Below, in pieces: positions 21,967-33,117 of a DNA stretch of 64,000 nt. Numbering within the stretch: the first letter of the stretch is position 1; each line of letters opens with the position of its first letter. A model generated the notes under the pieces. That model saw nothing but the letters and a program-made list of their open reading frames with translations. It did no database searches and was not told the DNA's origin. Made by a program: the position numbers and the translations under genes. The stretch spans positions 1,119,079,907 through 1,119,143,906 of the forward strand of contig NC_056733.1 of NCBI RefSeq assembly GCF_019279795.1, read 5' to 3'. The stretch is from Protopterus annectens. Lineage: Eukaryota > Chordata > Ceratodontiformes > Protopteridae.

Positions 21967-23985
21967 AGGTTCATAGGTAGGTACTAGGCTATTGGCCCAA
22001 GGGCCTAAGTAAGCTTACCCAACAAGGTTCCTTGGCTTACGCCACCCAAGAAAGTTATTTTCCTGTGCCCCTGTCGAGCAGAGCCACAGAACTGATCCCC
22101 GGGGTGTATTTCCTATTTCCCATCCACTCATCAAGATTTTTCTTGGATTGCTAATGAAGAACTTTGCTTGACATAGATGGTTAGTTTGTTCCAGAGTATG
22201 GGAAGTCTCTGGGACAGGAATCTATCCCTCCAGCATGTCCTGTTTATTGTGGTGACAAGGTTTAGATCCCTAGAGTGTGTAGCTCAGAGGGATTGGGATT
22301 ACTTTAGGTGTAGCATGTCCAACAGCTCTGGGTTTGACATAGCTTTATATGTTAGGCAGAGATCACCTTGGAGTAGGCGATATGCTATGGAGTAAAGCTG
22401 GAGTTATTTGAGATGGTTAGTGTAGGGCATCTATTTGAGGCGAGTAATCCTCTTTGTGAAGTACTTCTGTGGCCTTTCCAGCTGCTGCAGATGTCTTGTG
22501 AGGTACATTCCAAAAGGGGCGTTGTACTCTGTAATGGGTCTAATGAGTGTCGAGTAGAGGGGAACAATGACCTCTTTTTTCTTGGATGAGAACCCTTTTG
22601 TGAAAAGGTGTGCCATGTAGAAGGATTTCCTGACTACTGTGGCGATGTGATTATCAAAGGAGAGACTACTGTCCACATGGGTTCGAAGGTCTGTTATCAC
22701 ACATTCAGCGTTAAGTAGACTGCCACCTATGTGGTAGTTCATGGGTACAGAGTTTTTACCAAAGGGGATGACAATGCACTTTTTGGCTTTGAACTTAAGT
22801 CCATTGCTCTGACACCAAGCATCTGTCTCATTGAGGCCCTTCTGTAGGATGTCCACATCATTTGAGGACTCAACTATGGCTCCTAGTTTGCAGTCATCTG
22901 CGAACTTCATTATTCAAAGGCCTTCTGTGTTAGCCTTTATTTCAGAGAAGTAGATACCAAACAGGAGAGGTCCCAGGACTGAACTCTGTGGTACTCCACT
23001 TGTCACTGGTTTGAAGTCAGATTTGGAGTCTGCAACCTTTACAGTGTGGGTTCTGTCAGTGAGCCATTTGGCAACCCATCTTGTAACATAGGATTTATAC
23101 CTAGTTTAGTGAGTTTATCTATAATTCCAGAATGGGGGATGGTGACAAAAGCCTTGGCGAGGTCAAGATAGGCTGTGTGAACCACCTTACCCACGTCTAT
23201 GGCTTTGGTGACTGCCTCAAAGAAGTCGATCAGGTTCAGGAGATATGATCTGCCTTTCACAAACCTGAACTGGGTGGGATCCAGTGTTTAGAGGTTACCA
23301 ATGTCTTTGTTTATGAGTTCCATGATGATACGTTCCATGGCCTTACAGACCAGGCTTGTCAGGCTAATAGGGCGATAATTCCCGGGATCAGTGGTGGCTC
23401 CCCCTTTGTGGAGTGGGATAACTGTTGCTGTGTGCCATTCAGTGGGCACATAGCCTGACGTGAGGCTATGATTGAACATGGTGCTTAGGTGGGGAGCCAG
23501 TTCGTTCTGAAGTTCATGTAAAACGCAGCCTGGGATGTTGTCCCATGGATGCTGTGTTTTTGGCTTTAGAGAGTGCAACTTTTACCTACGTAGTTGTGAT
23601 TACAGAGACTCTGCATTCTTCCTGTATAGATATGGATCCTTTAGGGGATGAGAGGGAGTAAAGTTAGCACTGAACCTATCTGCCAGGATGTTGGCAATGT
23701 CAGTTGGTTCTGTAATTTTCTTGCTGTTGTGCTGTAACTCAGAGCAGATCTGAGTGTTGCTACTGAGATTCTTGACATAACTATAGTATGCTTTGTGGTT
23801 GTTCCTAGAATCAGTGGCAGTTTTGTTTTCGTAGCTAGCTTTGGAGGATCTTATAAGGGATCTTAGCTTCTTACTGACGCTGACCAGGGAGCTCCGCCAC
23901 TCATGGGATTTTACTCTTTTTTGCAACAGTTTCTTCCTTCTGTTGTAGAGTTTGTTTATGGGAGGGGACCGCCAGATTGGCTTAA
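21967..23985 (-). mobile_element. CR1 LINE, 5'-truncated, minus strand
   Basis: The 3' end at 21967 begins with the complement of the CR1 tail (AGGTTCATAGGTAGGTACTA). Going right to left from 23985 it encodes 'KPIW.SPPINKLYN(R)RKK' (end of endonuclease/linker), 'TDIANILADRFSANF', 'NYRPISLTSLVCKAMERIIM' (RT start), 'YLDLAKAFVTIPHSGI', a degenerate motif B, 'MKFADDCKLGAIVESSND' (FADD) and the C-terminal 'FGMYLTRHLQQLERPQKYF'. It has several frameshifts. The endonuclease and ORF1 are lost by truncation. It sits head-on against a plus-strand CR1. Confidence 0.9.
22431..23578 (-). pseudogene. CR1 reverse transcriptase (broken) of the 21967-23985 copy
   Basis: Three frames hold the RT. 23288-23578 carries 'IPGCVLHELQNELAPHLSTM' and 'TATVIPLHKGG', the thumb-proximal N-terminal blocks. 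23039-23260 carries 'GRSYLLNLIDFFEAVTKAID' and motif A 'LDLAKAFVTIPH'. 22431-22910 carries motif C 'KFADDCKLG' through 'TRHLQQLERPQ'. The catalytic Asp residues of A and C survive; Asp-Thr of 'AFDTIP' became Val-Thr. There are at least two frameshifts and a stop between motifs A and B. Confidence 0.85.
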
Positions 23986-24066
23986 TCTTGTCAAGGGTAC
24001 CAGAACTGAAAGAGATTTGAGATGCATGGCAAGGCTTAAAAACGCCTAGTACAGACCTATGAACCT
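23986..24066 (+). mobile_element. CR1 3' tail, plus strand
   Basis: 'GAGATTTGAGATGCATGGCA', 'AGGCTTAAAAACGCCTAGTA' and 'CCTATGAACCTATAAAA' match the CR1 3' UTR at about 36915-36985. It may be the remaining end of the plus-strand CR1 at 21570-21966, the part between having been lost when the inverted copy arrived. A separate insertion is possible. Confidence 0.7.
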
Positions 24067-24879
24067 ATAAAAGGCAGTTAGAATGCTAAAAACATTGAGT
24101 TTTCTTATCACCAAAGTGTGCTCCTTCTGCAGGCTTCATGGAACTGATAGTTGACTAGTTGTCCTTCAGGGCTGCACAGATAAGTTCCTTTCATTATTTT
24201 CTGAGGAAAACTAGTGTTTTTCTTTCTGTGAAATTATTGTTTTGTTTTGGTTTTTGCCTCAGAAGCATATCTCTAGGACTGTCTCTACTTGTTAGGGGAT
24301 TTTTATGTTGTGAATGTTTGTGTGATCAAACTGTCAAAATGTATTTTTGACATTCTTTTCTACATGGTTATGTAGATTATGTGTGTTAGGGACAGGAATC
24401 TGTGTTTTGGAGACTGTCAGTGAGTTTCTTATCTCAGAACTACTTTTTTGCTGTTATAAGATTTATTGACTCTCCCAGGCTTCAGTGACTGTCTTCAGTG
24501 CTTCTTTTTTCACTGATTCTTTGGAGCAGTTACTGGTCTCCTCAATCCCCCCCCCCCGCCCGGTTGCAAGAAGAAGAAGCTTTTCTGGGAGCATTTGGGC
24601 TTTACGCTCGCTCCATCTGTGCCTCATCCACTGATTAGTGACTCTGCTGTTGGCTGGATTTTGTTCTTCAGACTGCTTTTCGTTTTTCTGAGCCCCTCCG
24701 GTGTAGCATCTACAACCACTAAAGAACCGGAAGACAGAGACAGCCTCTGTAGCTGTAGGGTTGCCCTATACCAGCAGGGGACAAATGACTGTCCCTGTCT
24801 GATAGCGTGATGAGAAGTAGAAGCAGAATTCTGTCAGGGTTTGGATGGAATTGAGCTGGATAGCAGTGCCTTTTTTCTC
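24067..24879. other. Unassigned, possibly DIRS leader
   Basis: It contains a C run (24547-24557) and a GC-richer part at 24590-24810. Position suggests the 5' leader and start of gag of the following DIRS copy, but I could not match a terminal repeat or the Gag cysteine cluster. Confidence 0.35.
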
Positions 24880-25149
24880 AGCATCGAAAGGATGTCTCAA
24901 AAGCCTTGAAGGCTAAAGTCACCATCTGCCCCATAGGCTTCCTCCTGTCCAAAGACAGGACAGATACCTCAACGTCAATGGGTATCAACCCTGAAGCTGA
25001 TCTCAGATCCTAGCTGTCCAGTGCTGAGGCCCCAACAGGGAGGGATGGATGGATATGGCAAATTTGGTGTCAACCCTCCCTTTCAACCATAGCACTGATG
25101 TTTTGGCTACAAGTTTCTTTCAGGTCCGAACATCTCTGAGTTGAAAGAG

Positions 25150-25690
25150 GAAGGGATGCTATCGGAGTCAAAGTAACTGAATAATTTGACTCATGTTCAT
25201 AGATTCCAGAGAGACTTGACCAAAGGGCTCTCTAAGTCTCTCTCAGTTAATCTGTCTGTGTATGTTCAGAAGACCATGGACTCCCAGCTTTCTAGCTTCC
25301 AGTCTACTTCCAGTGTATCTGTATGACTGCTTTCCAGTGCAGCTGATGGGATGGTTAGGGTGGCAGGCATTGGCATCACCATGTATCAACATGCCTGGAT
25401 GCATTTTTGTGATTTTTGCAGAAAGCTTTAACATGTCCTTCATCAGTGCCCCCTGTGATGGCTCCAATCTCTTTGGACACAGGGTAAAAGACACAGTAAC
25501 CAAGAGTCATCAAGATGGTAAAACTCTCTGTGCAGTGGGAATCCATTTCTCGACCCCACAGAGAACTTTTTCTAGGAATCAAAAGGCTGGGAAGAAAGTA
25601 TTTCTCAGCAAGTCTCAGAGTTTCTATCATAACAGCCTGGTGATACCTTTTTGTGGCAGAGGAGAAGGTAACTAAAATGGACATTGCCCT
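25150..25690 (+). pseudogene. DIRS-B gag, C-terminal half
   Basis: 'HRFQRDLTKGLSKSLSVNL' matches 'IRLQRDLIKEYTASPQESM' of DIRS-3 gag. It is followed by the conserved 'SSFQSTSSVS' and 'SSAADGMVRVAG' stretch, 'WMHFCDFCRK', 'SRWxNSLCSGNPFL' and the basic C-terminus. Stops interrupt it several times. Its product would be a capsid-like structural protein. Confidence 0.7.
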
Positions 25691-25779
25691 AGAGGCAGAG
25701 GTGGACCACACAACCAGGGTTTTCATGGTCCCTTCACTGGGAACCCATATTAGTGCTCCTGAAGGTTTGCCTGATTGCT

Positions 25780-27300
25780 GCACTCTGGAGGCAGTCTGGA
25801 GGGGAACATTTATTCATACACCCGCAAGCCTGGCAAAATATAATAATATATTTTTGGGTGCTAAACATAATTTCCAGGGGGTTTTAATTCCCTTTTCCCT
25901 TCCTCCAATAAAAAAAGAAGAAATTCCCAGTGTTCTACCCAGTCAGTGGAAACTCGCAGCAACAGAAGTTTCAAAACTGTTAAGAAAAAGGGTCATCCCG
26001 ACTGTCCCCAAAGACCATTCAGAGTCCAGAGTCTATTCAAAGTTATTTGTAGTTCCCAAGAAAACAGGAGACCTCATACCCATTTTGGATGTAAGCCTTT
26101 TAAATCGGTTTGTAAAAACAGACAAAATTCCAGAGAACTGCAGTTCAGTTCATTTTGCCTGTACTGAGGAAGGATGATTGGATGTGCTCCATAGATCTCT
26201 AGGATGCATGTTATCATGTAAATATAGGGCAGCATCCAAGGAGATTCCTCCATTTCCATCTTGTGCCAATCATTATTAATTCAGAGCCCTGCCTTTTGGT
26301 CTCACCACAGCCCCCTACAGTGTTTACCAAGCTAATGGCTGTGGTGGCAGCAGACTTTTGCCTGCTAGGGGTCCAAGTTTTCCCATATATATTGATGATT
26401 GGCTCCTAACAGCTGCCACCAGGTATCTGCTATTGAATCATCTAGACCTTTTGCTCCATCTAATGCAAGATCCAGGGATTACAGTCAGCCTAACCAAAAG
26501 TCATCTTGCCACGGCACAACAAATAGAATTTGTCCAATATCATCTGGATTTAGTTCCACAGATCACCAGACTTCCCCACTCCAGAGTGCTTTCCCTGTAC
26601 ATCATAGTTGTGCAAGTACTCTATCGCTGTTCCTCTCTAGGAAGGCTGATTCTTTGTCTTTTAGGTTTAATGGTTTACACATTCTTAATGGCTCCACTAT
26701 CCAGATTTTCCATGAGAGTACTTCCGTGGATCCTAGCTGGGACGTGGTTTCAAAATGTTCATCTCCTGGATACAGAAATTCACATAATTCAAATCTGCAG
26801 ATAACACAGCTCCTGGTGGATACAATTTTATTCAGTGACAGAAGGATTCCCATTCCAGTGGATCCACCAGTAGCTATAGTAACAATGGACTCCTCCCTTT
26901 TAGAGTGGGGGGGGGTATTTTGAAGGGAGGACAGACCAAGGTACTTTTCACATCAATATCGTGGAGATGAGGGCAGTCTTCCTAGCACTGCAGACATTCC
27001 AAGATGTCCTCCCCAAGGGTGTGATTTCCATACAGTCAGACATGTCTGTAGTCTGGTACATCAACAAACAGGGAGTAACATGCTCCTATCCTCTATGTTA
27101 ATAGACCATGCGAGTTTGGCAGTGGACAGTGTCTTATCGCTTTCTGATAGCAATGCATATGTCAGGGTTGTCCAGTGTAGTAGTGGACAAATTGAGCAGA
27201 TCTATGTTAATGCCTTATGAGTGGTTCCTCAGTCCAACAGTGACAACTATGATTTTCCATTGCTGTGGACAACCTTGCTCCGCATCTCTTTGCATCCTAC
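25780..27300 (+). pseudogene. DIRS-B reverse transcriptase-RNase H
   Basis: RT: 'EGLPDCCTLEAVW' (start), 'AATEVSKLLRKRVIPTVP', 'SRVYSKLFVVPKKTG', then after a frameshift 'PYIYIDDWLLTA'-like motif C (YIDD, about 26385-26410). RNase H: 'VAIVTMDSSLLEWGG' (Asp), 'VEMRAVFLAL' (Glu), 'SDMSVVWYINKQG' (Asp) and 'VVDKLSRS' (Asp). So all four RNase H carboxylates are seen. The RT YxDD is intact, but frames change about five times. Confidence 0.85.
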
Positions 27301-27599
27301 CTAAAGAACAAGTGCAGCAGTTACTTTGCTCCGATCCTTCCACAAGAAGAGTAACTGGGAGAAGCTCTGATCCACAATTGCCCCAGGTCTCCGTTATGCC
27401 TTTTCCCCATTGCTGTTAATGAACAAATTCATCTAGAAAGCAAGAATGTACAAGGGAAGAGTAAGCCTCATTGCCCCCCTTCTGTCCCAAACAAATGTGT
27501 TTTCCCTTCCAGTGGCCTCTACTAGTACACCCACCATGGATGTTGGATCAGTATCCAAAACTGTTAACACATCTGTCCAGATTGTCTCTGCTGGAACCT

Positions 27600-28660
27600 A
27601 AATCTGTGAAATTGTCCATTTGGTTTCTCCAGTTGTAACCTTGGCCAGAGATGCCAAGTTTGCATCTAGTTCATATCAGCTTGTCAAAAGTAATACACTA
27701 AGATCATCTATCAGAGCAAATGGAAAACATTTTTTCATTTGGGCCATGTGAAAAGGTTTAGACCCTTTTTCTGCCCCCATTCCTTCCATATTAGAATTCT
27801 TGTCAGTGACTCTAGTTATTCCATTATCAAAGTGCAAATGGCCATAATCTCAAATTTCCACATAGGGCTGACTGACAATTCTAAAGCTTTCATAAGAGTC
27901 TGTAAAGCCTTTTAGAAAGGAATGTTTCTTCTACAACCCCCTATCTGGGATCCAGTACCTCCCTGGTGTATTGCTATCATACTACAGGGATTAACTCAAT
28001 GCTCATTTGAACCAACAGCATCATTTGATTTGAAGTTCCTGTCTTGGAAAATAATTTTTCTGGTAGCTATTACATCAGCTAAATGGATTTCAGAGCTACA
28101 AGCACTTTTCATGCAAATCTGCCTATCATGTATTCCATAAAGACAGAGTTTCCTTGAAAACTAACACATTCTTCCTTCCTAAGATGGTGTCCAAAACTAA
28201 TTTCAGACAATAAATCTGCCAGTCTTTTTCCCCAAATTCTCACATAAAGGTAAATACATTTTAACGTATGCTAGACATTCATTGCCAACTTTGGATCTAG
28301 CTTCACATGACCAGGCAGTTCTGAAAATCTGATCATTTGTTGCTTTCTCAAAACCTAAATTAGGCAAAGCAGTTGCTAAGGTTACTCTTTCCAGATGACT
28401 GTTGGACTAAATTTCTTTTGTTTACAATAAAAAGGACTTGTCCCTCCAGTCTAAAGTGAAACCTCACTCCACAAGGGCAGTGGCCACGTCAGAACCCTTT
28501 ACTAGTAGACTACCTACTGATGATATTTGTGCTGCAGCAATTTGGTTAACAGTTCACATTTTTGTCTCTCATTACAGGCCGGATGTCCAGTCCAGATCAT
28601 GCTGTTCCTTTAGTGCCACCATTTTCAGGAATGTCCTTTTCTGATACTACCCAGGTAAAA
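27600..28660 (+). pseudogene. DIRS-B tyrosine recombinase
   Basis: An integrase-like protein that would insert circular DIRS cDNA without target duplication. 'VAITSAKWISELQALF' is the box with the first catalytic Arg, here Lys-Trp instead of Arg-Arg. 'VKPHSTRAVATS' is the His-x-x-Arg box. 'VHIFVSHYRPDV' carries the nucleophilic Tyr. The N-terminal SAM-like half at 27650-27900 is broken by stops. Loss of the first Arg alone would inactivate it. Confidence 0.82.
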
Positions 28661-28869
28661 CAGCTTGGGAATCTGTCCCATGTGTTGAACTGGACAAAAA
28701 CGGACATTAGATACATAAGTTATGTACTTAGCATAACAAAAGATCCATGTTGTCTTATTTTTGTCTGGTTGAATCTCCCTCCCCCCCTGCCCCCAATTGC
28801 CACAAATGGATTTCTGGTGACCAGTTAGTTTTGTTGTATACCATGTGTGTGAGCAGTCCTGAATGTCTT

Positions 28870-30165
28870 CCAGTCCTACCTTTCTATCTGTATGCAAACT
28901 CAAGCTTCTGTTTCTCAAGTTACAAAACATTCTTTGAAATGTACTTATGACTCAGTTGATGCCCCTTCAAGAGCAACAGCTGCAAGGTCTGTGATGCGAA
29001 GGTTTACATGGTTACATTCTCAGAATTTGCCGGAAGATGGTAAGCCTGAAATTTTCAATTATCCCCTTGATATAGAGAGGTTGGATTTGTACCATCTGCT
29101 GCTGATATCCTGAAAAATGTGATGAGAGATGGAAACTGATTCAATGAGTAACTCAGATTTTTTTCAGCCTTCTTTCTTTAAATTTGTTAAAGAGTTCATT
29201 CCTAACTTGATATACTCTTATACAAAGTAGAACATTGTGGCAGATAAACCAAGCAGGACCAGGACAGACCCTCACCAATGGAGATCCACATATAACTAAG
29301 ATACTAACTTGACAGAATTAAAACCTAAACAAATTCTAATCATTTTATTTTATTTTTTATGAAGGTAAGAAAAAAGGACAACCAATGTCAAAACAGACAG
29401 TTTCCAAATGGTTGTCCCACACTGTTTCCTTTTGCTCCTCCCACCAGAACACCCCAATTCCTGGCAGGGTCAAGGGACATTCTGCTAGGACTTTGGCTTC
29501 TTCAGTGGCCTTTTGGAAAGGGGTAGACTCTGGAAGTATTCCAGAGGCAGGACCTTGGTCCTCTGTACATACCTTTACAATGCACTACAACTAGACTCCT
29601 TTACCAGGTCTAGAACATGCTTTGCTGGGACCATTCTCCAAGGGCTCTTAGACCCTCATTCTTCCACCTCCCAAACTTTATACGCTGTGGTACTCTACCC
29701 ATTTAACTTAGGCTACTGAAACAGTGATCTAAGGATGGATATAGTACAGCTGTGTAAGTAAACTTACCATAACAATAGATGTTCAAGTAGATCACTGTTG
29801 TAGTAGCCACTGTCCCCTCCATCCCCCTTATTTTTTGTGTAATTTTTGTTGCCAGAGTGACAGTATTGATTTTTATTTGCCTAGCATTAACCTCTTTCAG
29901 GGCTCTATCCTCCTTCTTTCTGTCGGCATGAAAAATATGAAGGGCTTGCCACAGACACTGCTGATTTTCTCTAGCCATGCTTGAGCTGTCAGCCGTCAGG
30001 GCTCATGCAAGGTGCCCTTACGTTTTGGAAGCAGGTTGGCTGTTCTATCCTTGGCAGAATATAATCTATATAACTAAGACTACTGCAGCAGTGATCTGTT
30101 CTAACATCTTCTGTTATGGTAAGTTTACCTACACAACTGTACTTTTCTCCATTTTCCAAGGATGA
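28870..30165 (+). mobile_element. Internally deleted DIRS of the DIRS-4 subfamily
   Basis: A gag piece (28890-29120) reads 'KCTYDSVDAPSRATAARSVM' and 'NLPEDGKPEI', matching 'KCSYDAADASSRAAA' and 'LPEDVKATL' of DIRS-4. It is followed directly by a recombinase C-terminus (29385-29590: 'VKGHSARTLASSVAFWKG' and 'VHTFTMHYN', the Tyr box). An inverted pair follows at about 29735-29815 (internal region) and 30066-30150 (right terminus), sharing 'TGTTATGGTAAGTTTAC'. RT, RNase H and most of the recombinase are deleted, giving a short non-autonomous derivative. Confidence 0.8.
29385..29700 (+). pseudogene. DIRS recombinase C-terminal fragment
   Basis: It contains 'SKWLSHTVSFC', the His-x-x-Arg box 'KGHSARTLASS' and the Tyr box 'PWSSVHTFTMHYN', ending '(L)LGPFSKGS', close to the DIRS-4 C-terminus on the opposite strand at about 53600-53820. 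The N-terminal catalytic Arg region is absent. Confidence 0.8.
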
Positions 30166-30189
30166 CCAGTGACCCTTCATATCCATCAA

Positions 30190-31205
30190 GGGCAGTCAAG
30201 ATCCTTAATACTTCACAAAAAACATCCATGAGGAAAAACAGCAAAGGTAAATTAGAAAAGGTTTCCATTTGAGCCACACAGTAAGACCTGGATCCCTTTA
30301 CATCTCCTGTTCCCTTAATTGCCATGTATCTGTCATCCCTATTTAATGGAGGTTCCATCTTCTCCACTATAAGAGTTCATCTGGCAACCATGTCCAACTT
30401 TCATCAAGGATCACCTCCCCTGCAGCACAGAAAGAAGAGCCCATTCCTGCACAAGATCCAAGTTTCTTTGTAGAGAAATACATTCATCATCCCTGTTAAT
30501 CGACCAGTTCAGTTCACCTTGGATACCTTTTATGGAAAACAAATTTTTGTGGCTATTGCACAAGCAAGGAGACTCTTGGAATTACTGATTGTTTCACTTC
30601 ACTCCCCTTGCTTTTTTACCCCAAGGATAAGGACTCCCTCCAAGCTAATCCATTCTTCATGTCAGAAGTAGCTTCAGAGCTAAATACCAGCCAATGTATA
30701 ATTTTTGCCATTGTTTTTTTCCACAGTATTCAAAGGGGAGAGAGTAGACAGTACATTATCAATTTGCTCAAAGACAGCTGGGGTTCTTCCTACAAAAAAC
30801 TAACGGCTCAAAACACTATAAGTTTTTAATTTCATTTGCCGCTAGCAAGACAGGCTAAAAGTCTTGTGAGCAACACTGTCCAGATGGCTACTACATTGCA
30901 TCACCTTTTCTCATAACTTCCAGTAACAAAATCGTTCCAGGTAAGCCTAAAGCACATTCTTCAAGGTCTGCCTGCACTTCATCATTCTTCTTCAGGAATT
31001 AATCAGTTGATGATATTTATACTGCTGTAATGCGGACTTCATTGTATAAGACCCTGTAATCTAGATGTGATCTCAGATCCAGGGCTTTTTTTCAGTGCCA
31101 CCATACTCCATGGAATTCTAGAAGATACCTTAAAAGATAGTTGGCTGAGGACTCTGTCCTTCAGTACTGAAAAGTTATGTACTTACTGCAATGTTATATT
31201 TCCAT
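30190..31205 (+). pseudogene. DIRS tyrosine recombinase fragment with right end
   Basis: N-terminal core-binding part: 'DLDPFTSPVPLIAMYLSSLF' and 'NGGSIFSTIRVHLATMSNFH', corresponding to 'NLDPFTAPMPAVLDFLSALF' in DIRS-3. Then 'YGKQIFVAIAQARRLLELL' (first Arg box) and 'YPKDKDSLQANPFFMSEVAS'. A C-terminal 'GLFFSATILHGILED' follows, and a terminal-repeat-like 'AGTTATGTACTTACTGCAAT' ends at about 31200. The His-x-x-Arg and Tyr boxes are missing. It is a separate copy from the one at 28870-30165. Confidence 0.75.
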
Positions 31206-32113
31206 TATCCATTACTATCCATTTCAACAGTCCCTCCTCTCCCATCCAAATTATCAAGCTGCTGCCTTCCTGACAGATGTTCTTCACCTCTTCCAAGGCC
31301 TTTCCTAAGACAAGTTTTCCCACTTGGTTGTATTATTCCTTTGTAGTCAGATAGTGGTGATGCAACTTCATCCTGAGTGCAAAGGGAAAAGAGGGGCATT
31401 AGGGAGGTTAGAGGAGGAGCTTGAGGTTTGGAAAATGTGCATTTGCCGCTTCATTGCCAACTAGTAGTAAACAGTCCTGTAGTACTGAAGTGGGATAGAT
31501 GTGAATAATGAAGATCTGGTGTTATGGAGTGTGCTTAACTTTCTTTTATTGCATGGTTCCTAGCGAATGCTGGAAGTCAGTCCTTTGAAAGGCAAACTCT
31601 TGCCTGGATGCTTAGTCCTGTTATCATCTTGATTCTTGGATACTTGAAACCCTAAGCTCACTCTCAAATCTGAGCTCCACTGAAACTTACATTTTTTCCT
31701 CTAAGTAGAATCATCAGCTTAAAAAAAAAGTAAATGTCTTGGATTTCTGTCCTGTGTTATCACATGTTCTTATCTTTTTGTGTGGAATGTCCAGCATCAG
31801 CACTCTATCAAAAATAATAATCTGTGAATGCTGAAACTCACTCAACTGCTATTAAAGTACTTGTATGGGAGTCAGTTGGTAGGTCTGCTACTTATATGTA
31901 CTAACGCCAAGACCATGGTATATTGAGGTAAGGAGACAAAACCTTAGACACAGTATATGTGTTTCTCCTTTGTGCACATACAGTTTCTCTGTTCAAAGGA
32001 TAACATATATGGTCCTCAGAATTTCAGCAGGAACCCTTTCTGGTTCAGTTTTTTATTGGCTCTTAGTGGCTATACAGTAGGACAGTAATTAAGATAGCTT
32101 TTTTTTCTTTCAG
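31206..32113. other. Intron 5' of the host exon
   Basis: No recognised repeat beyond the DIRS edge. It ends in a polypyrimidine tract (TTTTTTTCTTTCAG) that serves as the 3' splice site of the exon at 32114. Confidence 0.6.
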
Positions 32114-32212
32114 ATGTTATCAATCTTGCTAAACATTGTGATCTTTGAAGACTGTCGGAATCAGTGGTCCGTGTCCAGACCAATGCTGGGTCTTATCCTT
32201 TTGAATGAAAAG
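32114..32212 (+). CDS. RANBP17: Internal exon of an exportin-7/RANBP17-family gene
   Basis: A 99-bp exon, 33 codons, phase 0 at both ends. It lies between a pyrimidine-rich TTTCTTTCAG acceptor (to 32113) and a GTAATG donor (from 32213). The translation, with '[13 protein letters not shown]' and ending 'LGLILLNEK', is what I recall of the near-C-terminal segment of exportin 7 and RANBP17, importin-beta-type nuclear transport receptors that bind Ran-GTP. 'SVSRP' rather than 'SMSRP' favours RANBP17 over XPO7, but the paralogue call is from memory. No neighbouring exons were found, so introns exceed about 30 kb on each side. The frame is clean amid decayed repeats, suggesting selection. This is the only host coding sequence I can support. 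Confidence 0.82.
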
Positions 32213-32984
32213 GTAATGCTTGCTTAATAATTTTAATGACAGTAGAAGAGCTAAATTCCAAGCCTTTGTAGCTTTACACTTGAAGGAGCAGCATTGATTA
32301 AGCAAATGCAGTACAAGAGAGGAGCAGAAGTTGGCATTGGTTTACTGTACCACCTTCTCTGAAGTAGATAGCGTAAATTCATAAGTTCATATTACACATC
32401 ACTGTAAAAAAAAAAAAACAACAGACTAGCATATATTCTGCTTAAAACTTGAAGATCATCTGAAAAAAATATAAATTGTGTTGCTTTGAAGTTCATTGCT
32501 AAATTTAAAGCAATACATTTTTTAATAACTTCTACTACAAGGGTTCATATATCCTGAGTGTTAACTTGGCATTTTCTAATTTCCTCATAAAAATGCTACT
32601 CAGTATATATCACTTTATGAATGTGTATGCAGTTTACTTAATTTTAATTCTTAACTTTTGCGGTAGATCTCATCAGCTAGTCTTACTAATGTTTTTTTTT
32701 GTTTGTTTGTTTTTCGCACTAGAATTAAAACACAATACCAAGCATTTATTTTGATTTATTTTATTCCAAATATTTATCTTACGTATTCATAAGAATTTCT
32801 GAGTTCTTGTTCTGTATCGTTTTTTAGTGGGATATCTTGTTTACATTTACCTGTATCTAATTTTGATTGCTGTCTGTGACTGCCTGAAGTCCCAGATTGT
32901 GACAAAAAATGGTTATGTGAACCCAGCTTTTCCTCCCAGTTAACAGGCGTAACTAAAATAAATCCCACTTCTGACAGATATTTA
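32213..32984. other. Intron 3' of the host exon
   Basis: AT-rich, with T and A runs (for example 32405-32420 and 32690-32700). No repeat family or gene recognised before the SINE at 32985. Confidence 0.6.
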
Positions 32985-33117
32985 GGGGGAAGGTTTTGAT
33001 GTAATGATTAAGGTGTTTGCCTCATAGGTACAAAGTACATGGTTTGATTCTGTTCTTGGGTTATTGGTGAGGATTAAAATGACCTTTCAGGGCAGTATTC
33101 ACCTAAACTAGTACCAG
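32985..33117 (+). mobile_element. tRNA-derived SINE with CR1-like tail (copy 3)
   Basis: A box TGATGTAATGATTAAGGTG, B box GGTTTGATTCTG, then 'AAAATGACCTTTCAGGGCAG' and 'CACCTAAACTAGTACC'. It has the same architecture as the copies at 18131 and 21431. It abuts the 3' side of a minus-strand CR1. Confidence 0.82.

Larger units (their letters stand above)
24880..28770 (+). mobile_element. DIRS-B: DIRS-type retrotransposon lacking its left end
   Basis: The order is gag C-terminal half (about 25150-25690), RT-RNase H (about 25780-27300) and tyrosine recombinase (about 27600-28660). An internal-complementary-region-like stretch follows at 28660-28760, with 'ATAAGTTATGTACTTAGCAT' echoing 'AGAAGTTATGTACTCACCAT' of DIRS-3, and then a C-rich tract (28780-28795). 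No left terminal repeat was found. All three reading frames are broken. Confidence 0.85.

Noticed and set aside
25376-25783. Minus-strand 135-codon ORF opposite DIRS-B
   Set aside because: Antisense shadow of gag/RT; no family resemblance.
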